DNA of 52,808 nucleotides. It comes from an uncultured Bacteroidota bacterium (lineage in GTDB: Bacteria > Bacteroidota > Bacteroidia > Bacteroidales > VadinHA17). Location of the stretch: the NCBI GenBank assembly GCA_937864815.1, contig CALMJY010000019.1:1-52808 (forward strand). Reading direction: 5' to 3'. Below, piece by piece: positions 16,733 to 26,509 of this stretch (position 1 is its first letter; every line of letters starts with the position of its first letter). Below the pieces are notes generated by a model. The model saw only the letters and a list, made by a program, of their open reading frames with translations, was not told where the DNA came from and did not search any database. A program made the translations under genes and the position numbers.

Positions 16733-17740
16733 ATGAAAATGAAAGATACATTACAATCCAGATTAGTACTTATATTTTGTGTCGTATTATCAGCATTATT
16801 TTTTTCATGCAAAGAGGAAGAAAATCCCATTAAATTTCCATACGGAACATTTCCCGACTCTTTACAAATTCTCGAAGGACTGAATTCCCAGTATGATGAT
16901 TATAATACTGATATTTACCAGATTACCGGTGGTTTTAAGCTTATCTTTTCGAGTAACCGAAAAAGTTCCGGGGGACAATTCGATATTGAGCAAGGGATTT
17001 TATCATATGTATTTGACCAGACAAACGGCAATTTTTCGTTAACATCTGCAATATCAAATGACAGTTTCACAAATAAACTATTGTCTCAGGCAGTAACCTC
17101 CGGGGATGATTTTGGACCTTATCGTTTTTTCAGTACTGCTGACGGATTTGAGTATTTAATATTATCATCTGTAAATGTGGACGGGGACCTTGATCTTTAT
17201 TACCTTAAGAATTTGCCTGTTTACGGGTCGAATTCACCTGCTATTACTGGTCCGAATCCTGTAAATATCTTCAATTCAGGTTCAGACGATGTTTACATAT
17301 GCTTTGATTCCAACCTTGATACAGCATATTTTTCCTCAAACAGAGGAGGGAATTTTGATATTTTCCGTGACAGTGTCCCAAATGATTCACCTTTAAGCAC
17401 ATGGTTTGACAGAAACATAAGAATACCTTCAAAACCTGACAGCATTAACAGTACTGCAGATGATAAATGTCCATATGTTTTCAGGAATGTAATGGTTTTT
17501 GCTTCAAACAGGCTTGGAGGACTGGGAGGATATGATCTCTATTATTCTGTGCTTAAAAACCGTAAATGGAATTCACCTGTTAATTTCGGGCCAGACATAA
17601 ATACCATGTATGATGAATACAGGCCTGTTCTCGGATCTGTACAGGATTTCACCAACTCTTATCTTATCTTCTCTTCAAACAGACCTGGCGGAAAAGGGGG
17701 ATTTGATCTCTATTTTATGGGATTGGAGTTACCAAAGTGA
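16733..17740 (+). CDS. Lipoprotein with PD40/WD40-like beta-propeller repeats
   Basis: A 335-residue protein from the ATG at 16733 (a second ATG at 16739 is equally possible). The N-terminus is a lipoprotein signal: basic start, hydrophobic run [16 protein letters not shown], cleavage before Cys, then acidic residues. The body carries PD40-type repeats with the typical SSNR-GG-DIY pattern: [33 protein letters not shown] and [19 protein letters not shown]. Such repeats form propellers in TolB and in Bacteroidota OmpA-like proteins, so an envelope binding role is likely but unspecified. Its 3' end overlaps folD on the other strand by 26 bases. Confidence 0.85.
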   Translation: MKMKDTLQSRLVLIFCVVLSALFFSCKEEENPIKFPYGTFPDSLQILEGLNSQYDDYNTDIYQITGGFKLIFSSNRKSSGGQFDIEQGILSYVFDQTNGNFSLTSAISNDSFTNKLLSQAVTSGDDFGPYRFFSTADGFEYLILSSVNVDGDLDLYYLKNLPVYGSNSPAITGPNPVNIFNSGSDDVYICFDSNLDTAYFSSNRGGNFDIFRDSVPNDSPLSTWFDRNIRIPSKPDSINSTADDKCPYVFRNVMVFASNRLGGLGGYDLYYSVLKNRKWNSPVNFGPDINTMYDEYRPVLGSVQDFTNSYLIFSSNRPGGKGGFDLYFMGLELPK

Positions 17741-18602
17741 ATTGTGCTGCCATAAGTGTGTTTCGCAAAAGTGATACCCTGGTCATTGGCCCCACTCCAC
17801 CGGGCACAGGTGTAATATAGGAACACTTTGGAGCAACTCTTTCAAAATCAACATCTCCTGCTAACCGGAATCCAGATTTAGCATCAGGGGATGCAACACG
17901 GGTAGTCCCTACATCAATTACAACTGCTCCATCCTTAACCATGTCTTCTTTAACAAATCCGGGAGATCCGAGCGCTGCAATAACAATATCCGATGCTGAC
18001 ACAATTTCTTTTATATTCCTTGTACGGCTATGAACGAGAGTAACAGTTGCATCCATTCCTTTTTGAGAAAGAAGTATGCTTACAGGTCTTCCAACAATAT
18101 TACTACGTCCGATAACCACACAGCTTTTTCCTGAAGTCGGTATATTGTATCTCTTAATAAGTTCAATAATTCCGAATGGTGTTGCGGGCAGATATCCGGG
18201 CAGTCCTATCATCATCCTCCCGATATTAACAGGGTGAAATCCGTCGGCATCCTTTGAAGGATTAATTGCCTCAATAACCCTGTATTCAGAAATGTGATCA
18301 GGAAGAGGCAGTTGCACTATAAAACCATCGACATCCCTGTCCTCATTTAATTCACTGATTTTTTGAAGCAGGAAATCCTCCTTAACAGAGCTTTCATAGC
18401 GCAATAGAGTTGAATTGAAGCCTACCTCATGACAATCCTTCACTTTATTTGCCACATAGGTTTCGCTGGAACCATCATTGCCAACAAGTATTGCAGCAAG
18501 GTGGGGTGTTTTTCTCCCTGCTGCTTTAAGTTTCAGAACCTCCTGAGCAATTTCATGCTTTATTTCTGAAGCAACCTTTTTCCCGTCAATAAGAGTATAC
18601 AT
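17715..18602 (-). CDS. folD: Bifunctional methylene-THF dehydrogenase/methenyl-THF cyclohydrolase
   Basis: A 295-residue cytosolic enzyme that interconverts 5,10-methylene-, methenyl- and 10-formyl-tetrahydrofolate with NADP(H). Active-site residues Y49 and K53 lie in [12 protein letters not shown]. The binding loops [19 protein letters not shown] and [12 protein letters not shown] are all present. It is the last gene of argS-ffh-folD, eight bases after ffh. The 3' end runs 26 bases into the convergent lipoprotein gene, with no hairpin between them. Confidence 0.96.
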   Translation of the reverse strand: MYTLIDGKKVASEIKHEIAQEVLKLKAAGRKTPHLAAILVGNDGSSETYVANKVKDCHEVGFNSTLLRYESSVKEDFLLQKISELNEDRDVDGFIVQLPLPDHISEYRVIEAINPSKDADGFHPVNIGRMMIGLPGYLPATPFGIIELIKRYNIPTSGKSCVVIGRSNIVGRPVSILLSQKGMDATVTLVHSRTRNIKEIVSASDIVIAALGSPGFVKEDMVKDGAVVIDVGTTRVASPDAKSGFRLAGDVDFERVAPKCSYITPVPGGVGPMTRVSLLRNTLMAAQFTLVTPIP

Positions 18603-18610
18603 TGTGGTAT

Positions 18611-19930
18611 TTATTTTCTGCCCATCATTTTGGCAACATTCCCACCCTTTGTCATCATCTTCATCATTCGCCTTGTCTCATCAAACTGTTTAATGAGCTT
18701 GTTTACCTCCTGAACTGAAGTTCCGCTTCCCATCGCTATTCTTTTACGCCTGCTTCCGTTAAGTACTACGGGATTTGTTCTTTCCTCGGGTGTCATGCTT
18801 CGTATTATTGCTTCAATGCTTTTAAAAGCATTATCGTCAATATCAAGATCTTTTACAGCTTTTCCTACACCGGGTATCATTGACATAAGGTCCTTGACAT
18901 TACCCATCTTCTTTATCTGCTGAATCTGGTTAATAAAATCGTCAAAATCAAACTGGTCTTTGGCAATTTTTTTCTGTAGTCGCCTTGCCTCCTCAGCATC
19001 GTACTGCTCCTGAGCTTTTTCAACAAGAGAGACTATATCTCCCATACCCAGAATCCTGTCAGCCATCCTGGCGGGGTAAAAGATATCTATTGCATCCATC
19101 TTTTCACCAGAACTCACAAACTTAATCGGCTTATTAACAACAGATTTTATTGACAGAGCTGCTCCACCGCGTGTATCCCCATCAAGCTTTGTAAGCACCA
19201 CGCCATCAAAATCAAGTCTTTCATTAAATTCACGTGCTGTATTGACAGCATCCTGGCCAGTCATGGAGTCGACTACAAACAAAATCTCATGCGGATTAAC
19301 CGCCTGTTTTACTGCTGAAATTTCATTCATCATCTGCTCATCAATAGCAAGGCGTCCAGCGGTATCAATTATAACCAGGTCATTCCCATTTTTCTTTGCT
19401 TCCCTGACAGCATTACGTGCAATTAAAACCGGGTCAATGTTACCGGTTTCAGTATAGACCGGCACTTCAACCTGGGAGCCAATGATCTTAAGCTGTTCAA
19501 TAGCTGCCGGCCTGTATATATCACATGCAACCAGAAGAGGATTTTTACTCCTTTTTAATTTTACCCATTTTGCAAGTTTCCCGCTGAAAGTAGTTTTTCC
19601 GGATCCCTGAAGCCCGGCAATCAGTATAACAGAAGGATTGATTTTAATATTAATATCAGTTTTATCCCCACCCATCAGGTCAACAAGTTCATCATGAACA
19701 ATCTTGACCAACATCTGTGATGGATTAACTGATTTAAGCACTTCCTGCCCAATGGCTTTCTGCTTAACAGTATCGGTAAACTGTTTGGCTATCTTAAAGT
19801 TAACATCTGCATCAAGAAGTGCCCTTCTAACTTCCTTAAGTGTTTCAGCAATATTTATCTCAGTTATCCTGCCCTGTCCTTTAAGCAGCTTAAAGGATTT
19901 TTCCAGCCTTTCACTTAAATTCTCAAACAT
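18611..19930 (-). CDS. ffh: Signal recognition particle protein Ffh
   Basis: A 439-residue GTPase that binds 4.5S RNA and delivers nascent membrane proteins to FtsY and the Sec translocon. The NG domain has the P-loop GLQGSGKTT (106-114), DTAGR and [10 protein letters not shown]. The C-terminal M domain, from about residue 300, is methionine-rich ([26 protein letters not shown]) with the RNA-binding motif [11 protein letters not shown]. It lies between argS (37-base gap) and folD, and all three should be co-transcribed. Confidence 0.97.
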   Translation of the reverse strand: MFENLSERLEKSFKLLKGQGRITEINIAETLKEVRRALLDADVNFKIAKQFTDTVKQKAIGQEVLKSVNPSQMLVKIVHDELVDLMGGDKTDINIKINPSVILIAGLQGSGKTTFSGKLAKWVKLKRSKNPLLVACDIYRPAAIEQLKIIGSQVEVPVYTETGNIDPVLIARNAVREAKKNGNDLVIIDTAGRLAIDEQMMNEISAVKQAVNPHEILFVVDSMTGQDAVNTAREFNERLDFDGVVLTKLDGDTRGGAALSIKSVVNKPIKFVSSGEKMDAIDIFYPARMADRILGMGDIVSLVEKAQEQYDAEEARRLQKKIAKDQFDFDDFINQIQQIKKMGNVKDLMSMIPGVGKAVKDLDIDDNAFKSIEAIIRSMTPEERTNPVVLNGSRRKRIAMGSGTSVQEVNKLIKQFDETRRMMKMMTKGGNVAKMMGRK

Positions 19931-19967
19931 ATTGTCGTTTATAGTATTTGTAATTAATTGGTTGTTA

Positions 19968-21755
19968 CTACATTCTCTCAGGCATTTCTATCCCAAGCAT
20001 CCACATTCCTTTAAACAGTATTTCACCTGTCATCCTTGATAGTGCAAGTCTAAGATTACGGACTCTTTCGTCACTTTCCCCAAGTATTGAAAAGTCATGG
20101 TAAAACTGGTTATATTCCCTGGCCAGTTCATAACAATAATTTGCAATCAGCGCAGGTGAATAGCCTTCTGCAGCTGCAATAACAGTTTCAGGGAACTTGC
20201 GGAATATTCTGATAAGTCCAATTTCTTTTTCTCCTGCATTCATATTGGTGATTAAGGACAAGTTTTCATTTATCCCACTTTGTTCCGCTTTTCTGAATAC
20301 AGATTTAATTCTGGCATACGTATACTGAATAAACGGACCTGTATTTCCGTTGAAATCTATTGATTCAACTGGATTAAAGGTCATATTCTTTTTTGGATCG
20401 ACCTTTAAAATAAAGTATTTCAGTGCACCCAGACCAATTTTACGGAATATCTCATCCTTTTCTGCAGGTGTGAAATCAGAAAGCTTCCCGAGTTCAAGTG
20501 ATACGTCACGAGCTGTATCTATCATTTCTGAAATCAGATCATCAGCATCAACTACAGTACCTTCACGTGATTTCATTTTTCCTTCAGGCAATTCTACCAT
20601 GCCGTATGAAAAATGGTACAGGCCATCACTCCAGTTAAATCCCATTTTCTTGAGCAAGGCTTTCAGTACATGAAAATGATAGTTTTGTTCATTTCCAACC
20701 ACATAAATGTTCTTATCAAACTTATATTCATTATAGCGATCTACGGCAGTACCAAGGTCCTGCGTCATATATACCGCTGTACCGTCTGACCTTAGCAATA
20801 GTTTTTGATCCAGACCCTCCTCAGTAAGATCTGCCCAAATAGAAGAATCTTCATTTTTGTAAAGGATTTTTTTACTCAGAGCATCCAGAACAATCTTTTT
20901 TCCATGCTTATAAGTCTCTGATTCATAGTAAATTTTATCAAAATCCACACCCAGCTTATGGTATGTTTCATCAAAACCGGCATAGACCCAGGAATTCATC
21001 ATCTTCCAGAGGTCAACTACCTCTTTATCGCCTGCCTCCCATTTAAGAAGCATCTCCCTGGCTTCCTTCATCATAGGAGCAGCATTCCGTGCTGCATTTT
21101 CGTCCATTCCTGAATTAACGAAACTCTCAATCTGAATTTTGCACTCCTTCTCAAAAATTACATAGTACTTTCCAACAAGGTGATCACCTTTCATACCACT
21201 TGATTCAGGCGTCTCTCCATTTCCGAATTTCTGCCACGCCAGCATTGATTTGCATATGTGAATACCCCTGTCGTTGACAATATTGGTTTTAATTACATTA
21301 TGACCACAACTTGAAAGAATACGGTATATCGAAAATCCGAGCAGGTTATTACGGATATGACCAAGATGCAGGGGTTTATTTGTATTTGGAGAAGAGTATT
21401 CGACAAGAATTGTTCCGGGAACCGCTACTCTGCAACTCTCCACCAAATTATCTGCAGATGCTGTTTTGACAAAGTACTCAATCCACCACCTGCCTGAAAT
21501 TTCAAGATTCAGGAATCCTTTTATAACATTGAATGCTGAAACAACCGGGAAATTCTTTATGATATATTCTCCTATTTTCTCCCCGGTGCTCTCAGGCGTA
21601 TTTTTTGAAAATCTGAGCAGAGGAAAAACAACGAGGGTAAAATCTCCTTTGAAATCTTTTCTTGTTTCCTGTACCTGAATCAATTCTTCGGGTACATCAC
21701 TATTATACAGAATCTTAACAGCTTCTCTTATATTTTCCCTTAGGATTACTTCCAT
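19968..21755 (-). CDS. argS: Arginyl-tRNA synthetase
   Basis: A 595-residue class I synthetase charging tRNA-Arg. The nucleotide-binding HLGH of the HIGH motif is in NTNKPLHLGHIRNN (about residues 130-133). The second signature, GKMKSREGT, is clear, which many ArgS proteins lack. The C-terminal anticodon-binding domain ends GMWMLGIEMPERM. The track start at 21782 is TTG and lies inside the predicted promoter box, so ATG 21755 (MEVILREN) is used. First gene of argS-ffh-folD. Confidence 0.96.
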   Translation of the reverse strand: MEVILRENIREAVKILYNSDVPEELIQVQETRKDFKGDFTLVVFPLLRFSKNTPESTGEKIGEYIIKNFPVVSAFNVIKGFLNLEISGRWWIEYFVKTASADNLVESCRVAVPGTILVEYSSPNTNKPLHLGHIRNNLLGFSIYRILSSCGHNVIKTNIVNDRGIHICKSMLAWQKFGNGETPESSGMKGDHLVGKYYVIFEKECKIQIESFVNSGMDENAARNAAPMMKEAREMLLKWEAGDKEVVDLWKMMNSWVYAGFDETYHKLGVDFDKIYYESETYKHGKKIVLDALSKKILYKNEDSSIWADLTEEGLDQKLLLRSDGTAVYMTQDLGTAVDRYNEYKFDKNIYVVGNEQNYHFHVLKALLKKMGFNWSDGLYHFSYGMVELPEGKMKSREGTVVDADDLISEMIDTARDVSLELGKLSDFTPAEKDEIFRKIGLGALKYFILKVDPKKNMTFNPVESIDFNGNTGPFIQYTYARIKSVFRKAEQSGINENLSLITNMNAGEKEIGLIRIFRKFPETVIAAAEGYSPALIANYCYELAREYNQFYHDFSILGESDERVRNLRLALSRMTGEILFKGMWMLGIEMPERM

Positions 21756-21779
21756 CTTTCTTTTTAAAAATTCAGGTTC

Positions 21780-21787
21780 CAAAGATA
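21780..21787 (-). promoter_or_regulatory. Promoter -7 element of argS-ffh-folD
   Basis: The minus strand reads TATCTTTG, with a TTG 21 bases farther upstream as a possible -33. The box is 25 bases before ATG 21755 and overlaps the TTG start of the ORF track, which it rules out. Confidence 0.55.
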
Positions 21788-21981
21788 GTATTTTAAACTA
21801 TTGATATACAAGAAACATAGTCAAAATGGGAAGTGAAAGGTCCTTCAATTTCACCATACTTATGCCAATTGACCAAAATATTTGACCACTGATATCTTCT
21901 TTTTGATAAAGGGAAACCCGATAATTGAAAAGTTGGATTATTTTTAGATAGTAATTTCCCTGAATTTTATTCTAGGAATAA

Positions 21982-22449
21982 ATGATTGTAAAGGTGGGAT
22001 TGAAGAATTTATATATTGAACCAACTGCCAAAACTCCCCAGATTGATCTCAATTGTGTTAATGGGGAACTTATACTCTCGGGAAGATCCATCCCTGAAAA
22101 TTCAGCAGAACTATACGGCAGTGTACTGAATTGGGTTCATGAGTATATACAGAATCCCAGACAAATTACAAATCTCAGGCTCAATCTCGAATATTTCAAT
22201 ACATCTTCTTCAATCTGGCTTGCCAGGATAGTTAAGACACTCAGTACCATTAAGAACAATGAATATACAGTTATGATTCATCTGTATTTCAATATTGATG
22301 AATATAATAATATGGATTCAGAAGATATCAGAGATGCACTTAGCCCGATTATTGATATTATTGGCTCACCATCAATCAGTATCGGTATCAAAATTTACGG
22401 AACTGATTCTAACGGACAAATATTGAAAGAATCAATGGTACTTATTTGA
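21982..22449 (+). CDS. SiaC-like regulatory phosphoprotein (DUF1987)
   Basis: A 155-residue cytosolic protein with the family pattern IEPTAKTPQIDL, LILSGRSIPENSAELYGSVL and LRLNLEYFNTSSSIWL. In Pseudomonas SiaC, phosphorylation of a threonine in this region by kinase SiaB and removal by phosphatase SiaA control a diguanylate cyclase; a candidate Thr is present here in FNTSSS. Neither SiaA, SiaB nor a cyclase is nearby, so partners are unknown. It stands alone, 85 bases before the MEMO fusion gene. Start ATG is clear; no TAnnTTTG box was found upstream. Confidence 0.82.
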   Translation: MIVKVGLKNLYIEPTAKTPQIDLNCVNGELILSGRSIPENSAELYGSVLNWVHEYIQNPRQITNLRLNLEYFNTSSSIWLARIVKTLSTIKNNEYTVMIHLYFNIDEYNNMDSEDIRDALSPIIDIIGSPSISIGIKIYGTDSNGQILKESMVLI

Positions 22450-22496
22450 TTTTTTCTTTCTAACTAATCAAATTACTTTATCTGATCTTCGTTTTT

Positions 22497-22519
22497 TTGG
22501 CATAACTTTATTATGCCAA
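22497..22519. repeat. Perfect 9-bp inverted repeat upstream of the MEMO-AMMECR1 gene
   Basis: TTGGCATAA, loop CTTTA, TTATGCCAA, ending 15 bases before the ATG at 22535. It lacks a T tract on the 3' side, so it is a poor terminator. An operator or an mRNA hairpin in the leader is more likely. Confidence 0.5.
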
Positions 22520-22534
22520 TTCATATCTTATTTC

Positions 22535-24040
22535 ATGAGATCAGTAATATTAATATTGCTACTTATTTTTTCTATCATGGAAACAAATGCACAAAACAAA
22601 CATGTTGACAGAAGGCCCATTGCAGCGGGGAGATTCTATTCTGCCGGAAAGGATGCATTAATGAAAGACATTTCAAAGCTGTTTGAGGAGTGTAAAAAAA
22701 GTGATGAGAAACTTGATGTCAGAGCAATCGTTTCACCACATGCTGGTTATGTTTTTTCTGGCAAAATTGCAGCATCAGCTTTTTCCTCCGTTGACAGAGG
22801 GAAGATAATTAAAAATATATTTATTATAGGATCAAGCCATGTTATGGCATTCGACGGAGCATCAGTATACAATACAGGTGATTACATAACACCTCTTGGC
22901 ACTGCTACTGTTAACATTGAGATAGCTGAAAAGCTGAAAAAAGAAAACAAAGTATTTGATTTTCCAACCACATCTCATATTCAGGAACACAGCATAGAGG
23001 TCCAGATACCATTCATTCAGTATTATTTTACAGGTAATCCTACCATTATACCGGTAATAATCGGTACAACAAATGATAATACCATAAAAAAAATAGCTGA
23101 TGCGTTAAAACCCTGGTTCACAGAAGACAACCTGTTCGTTATAAGCAGTGATTTTTCTCATTACCCTTCCTATAAGGATGCTATAAGTGCTGATAATGCC
23201 ACTGCAACAGGATTGGCTTCAGGAAATACTCAAACATTCCTGAAATCGCTTAGTTACAACTCATCAAAAAATATTGACGGACTGGCTACAAGTATGTGTG
23301 GATGGACCTCAGGACTTACCTTGCTTTATCTCTCGGAATCTGACAATTCACTCAAATACAAATTACTGGATTACTGTAACTCCGGTGATTCAGAATATGG
23401 CGATAAAGACAGGGTAGTCGGCTACTATGCCATTGCACTTTTTGAAAGTGACAATAAAAATAGTAGTAAATTGAAGGATAAGGAAAGTTTTCATATCAGT
23501 GAAACTGAAAAAAACCGGTTGTTTGAAATTGCAAGGACAAGCATAAGCTCACGGTTAAATAATAATAAATACATTGCCCCGGATCCTGATAAAATGCCTG
23601 ATTTGCTGAAAATGAACTACGGAGCCTTCGTTACTATAAAGATAGATGGCATTCTGAGAGGTTGTATCGGTAGATTTATCTCTTCCGATCCGCTTTATGA
23701 GGTGGTAAAAGCTTCCGCTTTGTCTTCTGCATTTGAAGATCCCAGATTTACCCCTTTAACCAGAGAGGAATATGAGAAGATTACAATAGAAATAACAGTT
23801 CTGGGGCCTTTGCAGAAGATATCCACTCCAAATGAAATAGTGCTTGGCAAGCATGGTATTTATATTAAAAAAGATTTCAGGTCGGGTACAATGCTGCCAC
23901 AGGTAGCAATTGAACAGGGATGGAATACCGAACAATTCCTTGGCTATACTTCAAGGGATAAAGCTGGTATCGGATGGGATGGATGGAAAACGGCCGAATT
24001 ATTTGTATATGAGGGCTTTGTTCTTGAAGAAAAAGAATAA
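22535..24040 (+). CDS. Exported MEMO1-AMMECR1 fusion (AmmeMemoRadiSam proteins B and A)
   Basis: A 501-residue two-domain protein behind a signal peptide (RSVILILLLIFSIMETNAQ). Residues about 25-303 are a MEMO1 domain, a relative of class III extradiol dioxygenases. The metal-site residues known in human MEMO1 are matched by H69 (SPHAGY), H102 (GSSHVM) and C255 (TSMCGW), with H209 in SSDFSHYP. Residues about 320-500 are an AMMECR1 domain with the hallmark LRGCIG (373-378). The fused proteins and the radical SAM gene two places downstream define the AmmeMemoRadiSam group, whose reaction I do not know. The signal peptide places this fusion outside the cytoplasm. The gene ends five bases before the next. 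Confidence 0.88.
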   Translation: MRSVILILLLIFSIMETNAQNKHVDRRPIAAGRFYSAGKDALMKDISKLFEECKKSDEKLDVRAIVSPHAGYVFSGKIAASAFSSVDRGKIIKNIFIIGSSHVMAFDGASVYNTGDYITPLGTATVNIEIAEKLKKENKVFDFPTTSHIQEHSIEVQIPFIQYYFTGNPTIIPVIIGTTNDNTIKKIADALKPWFTEDNLFVISSDFSHYPSYKDAISADNATATGLASGNTQTFLKSLSYNSSKNIDGLATSMCGWTSGLTLLYLSESDNSLKYKLLDYCNSGDSEYGDKDRVVGYYAIALFESDNKNSSKLKDKESFHISETEKNRLFEIARTSISSRLNNNKYIAPDPDKMPDLLKMNYGAFVTIKIDGILRGCIGRFISSDPLYEVVKASALSSAFEDPRFTPLTREEYEKITIEITVLGPLQKISTPNEIVLGKHGIYIKKDFRSGTMLPQVAIEQGWNTEQFLGYTSRDKAGIGWDGWKTAELFVYEGFVLEEKE

Positions 24041-24045
24041 TTATT

Positions 24046-26475
24046 ATGTACCATGTTACCGGAACCGGCATAACATTACTGATATTATACCTGATTAGTT
24101 ATCTTTTTTCACGGTTAGGGTATTTTACAATCTCACAGCATAAAAAATTCTGGAATATTGTACTGGCAACTACGTTCATTGTAACAGCCATTGCCGGGTT
24201 ATTTATGGCATTACAGATTTCCTATAAATGGGACATACCAAATGTAAAAACCATACTCAAGTGGCATGTAGAATTTGGAATCGGAATGGCAGCAACCGGG
24301 ATACTTCATTTTATCTGGCATCTTCCATACTTTGGGAGATTATTTTCGGAAGAAATCAGGAATAATACCGCAATCTCTGAAATTAATGTTCTTAAGGAAG
24401 GAACTTCATGGATTTCAGCTAACCTTTTCATAACCGGATTCGTAAGTTCATCAATACAGCTGCTTCTGATAAGGGAAATGATGAATATTTCAGGCGGATA
24501 TGAGCTTATTTCCGGCATTTTCCTGGGCACATGGCTAATAATGTCAGCTGCTGGTGCATTCTTCGCAGGAAAATCAACATTGCTGGAGGCTGGAAAGATC
24601 AACATGGTTTTTGCACTTAGTCCTCTGGTTTCACTTATACTTATGTTTCTCCTCTCCCGTCTGTTTCTCGAGATTGGAGAAACACCATCAGTTTTCATCA
24701 GTATAATTTATAACATACTGGTTTTGACCCCATTCTGTATATCATCCGGGTTTATTTTTGTAAAGCTTATTTCCATTGCGCAAAGAATCCCAGGGTATAA
24801 TCCGGGTAAATCATTTTCAATTGAAACAGCAGGTGGAATTACAGCCGGAATTCTGATCTCTCTGATGGTTTCAGAAGAACTCGGTACTTATAAGCTAATA
24901 CTTGTAATTATTCTGTTATCGTTTACCTATACTTTGCTAACATTTTATCTCAAACAAAAAGCCCTAAAACTTGTCACTAAAATTATTGTATCAATTGCTG
25001 TAACGGTCATCTTGATGTCTGATCCGGATATTCTGTTTCGTCAGCTTTTATTACATGCTGTCAAAGTTATTGAATCAAGGGATACTCCATACGGTAATAT
25101 AACTACAGGGACTTACAATGGTGAAAAGAGTATTTATTATAACCAGCGACTTCTGAAATATAATGATGACATCGTTGAACGTGAAGAAGACATCCATTAT
25201 GCTATGCTACAGCATAAATCACCTGAAAATGTAGTGGTTATTTCAGGATCACCTGAATCGCATTTACCTGAATTGCTTAAATATCCTGTTAAAAAGATAA
25301 TATATATTGAAAGGGACCCGGTTCTTGCTTCGATGATTTATACTGAAAGATTTAAGGAAAAAGTCATCATCTCAAATTCAGATGCATTTTCATTTATGAG
25401 AAATACTTCAGAAAAGGCAGATGTTATAATTATGCTTGTTCCGCCTCCCTCAACTCTACTACTTAACAGATATTATACCACAGAATTCTTTTCCGAAATC
25501 AAGGAATTTCTGAACACAGGAGGAATTTTTTTATGCTCTCCGGGCACAGCTGAAAACTACTATAACGACGCATCACTTAATCTGAATTCATCAATTTTCA
25601 ACAGCATGAAGGCAGTCTTCAGGAATGTGATTCCGGTTTCCGGTAATAAGTTATATTTTATAGCTTCTGAGGATACTCTTACCACTAATTTCTGTCAACT
25701 TTATACCAGTAGAGGAATAGCAAATCTATATGTCAGTGACGGCTATCTCTCAGATGATCTGATTGAGAAAAAAACAAAAGAAGTCTACAATCTTCTCAAT
25801 CCCTTAACAAGTCAGAATACTTTTAATTTTCCTCTGGCATACAGCTATTTCCAGGCATTTCGAATTAGTCGCAGCAAGAATGAGAAGGCATATGTAATTA
25901 TTTTACTTACTATACTCTTCGCATTACCATTAATATCTTTAAAAAGGAGAAATCTTACAATGTATTTCAGTGCTTCAGCTTTGGCCGGATTTGAAGTTAT
26001 TGCATTGCTTACACTTCAGTTGACAGCTGGCAATATGTACCAGATGACAGGACTTATTATTGCTGGTTTAATGGCAGGAATCGCTATTGGAGCTGGTTTT
26101 AATCTAAGAGTCCTGTCACGGTTTTCTCTGGTTTTAAAAGGGAGTACCCTTATTTCCTTTTATTTTATCACCGGACTTATTTATCAGGAGATAGTTCAAA
26201 TTGAAGGCAGGACAATTGCAATACTCGTTATACTGATTTTATCTTTTCTTCCGGGCTGCATTACCGGCAGTATTTTCAGAGATCTTACCATGAAAAAAAG
26301 TATCAGTAATGATTTACCCGTAATATACGCTGCGGACTTATCAGGATCTGCAATTGGCTTTATAGGAGTCTCGGGATTTCTGATCCCGATATTTGGAATT
26401 ACTGTAACAATTTTTTTTCTGGGAGTATTGGTTTTTACAGGTATCTTGTTTGGAACAATCCTTAACAAGCATTAG
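24046..26475 (+). CDS. Polytopic spermidine-synthase-like protein with cytochrome-b-like N-terminus
   Basis: An 809-residue membrane protein. The first about 100 residues hold three helices with His in LKWHVEFG (H74) and ILHFIWHLPYF (H88, H92), spaced as in bis-His haem-b proteins (DUF4405/cytochrome b561-like). Helices continue to about residue 330. Residues about 345-560 form a soluble domain like spermidine synthase: VVVISGSPESHLPELLKYP, YIERDPVLASM, and an end like LNTGGIFLCSPG. More helices follow (about 615-805). Key acidic residues of the true aminopropyltransferase loop are not evident, so polyamine synthesis is doubtful. It sits between the MEMO-AMMECR1 and radical SAM genes. Confidence 0.75.
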   Translation: MYHVTGTGITLLILYLISYLFSRLGYFTISQHKKFWNIVLATTFIVTAIAGLFMALQISYKWDIPNVKTILKWHVEFGIGMAATGILHFIWHLPYFGRLFSEEIRNNTAISEINVLKEGTSWISANLFITGFVSSSIQLLLIREMMNISGGYELISGIFLGTWLIMSAAGAFFAGKSTLLEAGKINMVFALSPLVSLILMFLLSRLFLEIGETPSVFISIIYNILVLTPFCISSGFIFVKLISIAQRIPGYNPGKSFSIETAGGITAGILISLMVSEELGTYKLILVIILLSFTYTLLTFYLKQKALKLVTKIIVSIAVTVILMSDPDILFRQLLLHAVKVIESRDTPYGNITTGTYNGEKSIYYNQRLLKYNDDIVEREEDIHYAMLQHKSPENVVVISGSPESHLPELLKYPVKKIIYIERDPVLASMIYTERFKEKVIISNSDAFSFMRNTSEKADVIIMLVPPPSTLLLNRYYTTEFFSEIKEFLNTGGIFLCSPGTAENYYNDASLNLNSSIFNSMKAVFRNVIPVSGNKLYFIASEDTLTTNFCQLYTSRGIANLYVSDGYLSDDLIEKKTKEVYNLLNPLTSQNTFNFPLAYSYFQAFRISRSKNEKAYVIILLTILFALPLISLKRRNLTMYFSASALAGFEVIALLTLQLTAGNMYQMTGLIIAGLMAGIAIGAGFNLRVLSRFSLVLKGSTLISFYFITGLIYQEIVQIEGRTIAILVILILSFLPGCITGSIFRDLTMKKSISNDLPVIYAADLSGSAIGFIGVSGFLIPIFGITVTIFFLGVLVFTGILFGTILNKH

Positions 26476-26509
26476 TTTTATTGCTTTATAGCAGGAACAA
26501 ATTAATAAA

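Noticed and set aside
21756-21782. TTG start of argS in the ORF track
   Set aside because: It overlaps the TATCTTTG promoter box; ATG 21755 gives the family N-terminus.
22535-23440. Aromatic-ring extradiol dioxygenase (LigB)
   Set aside because: The motif set (H69, H102, C255 plus SPHAGY) is that of MEMO1, and the fused AMMECR1 domain confirms this.
24046-26475. Genuine spermidine synthase
   Set aside because: The domain fold fits, but the usual active-site acidic residues are not evident and the protein is polytopic.
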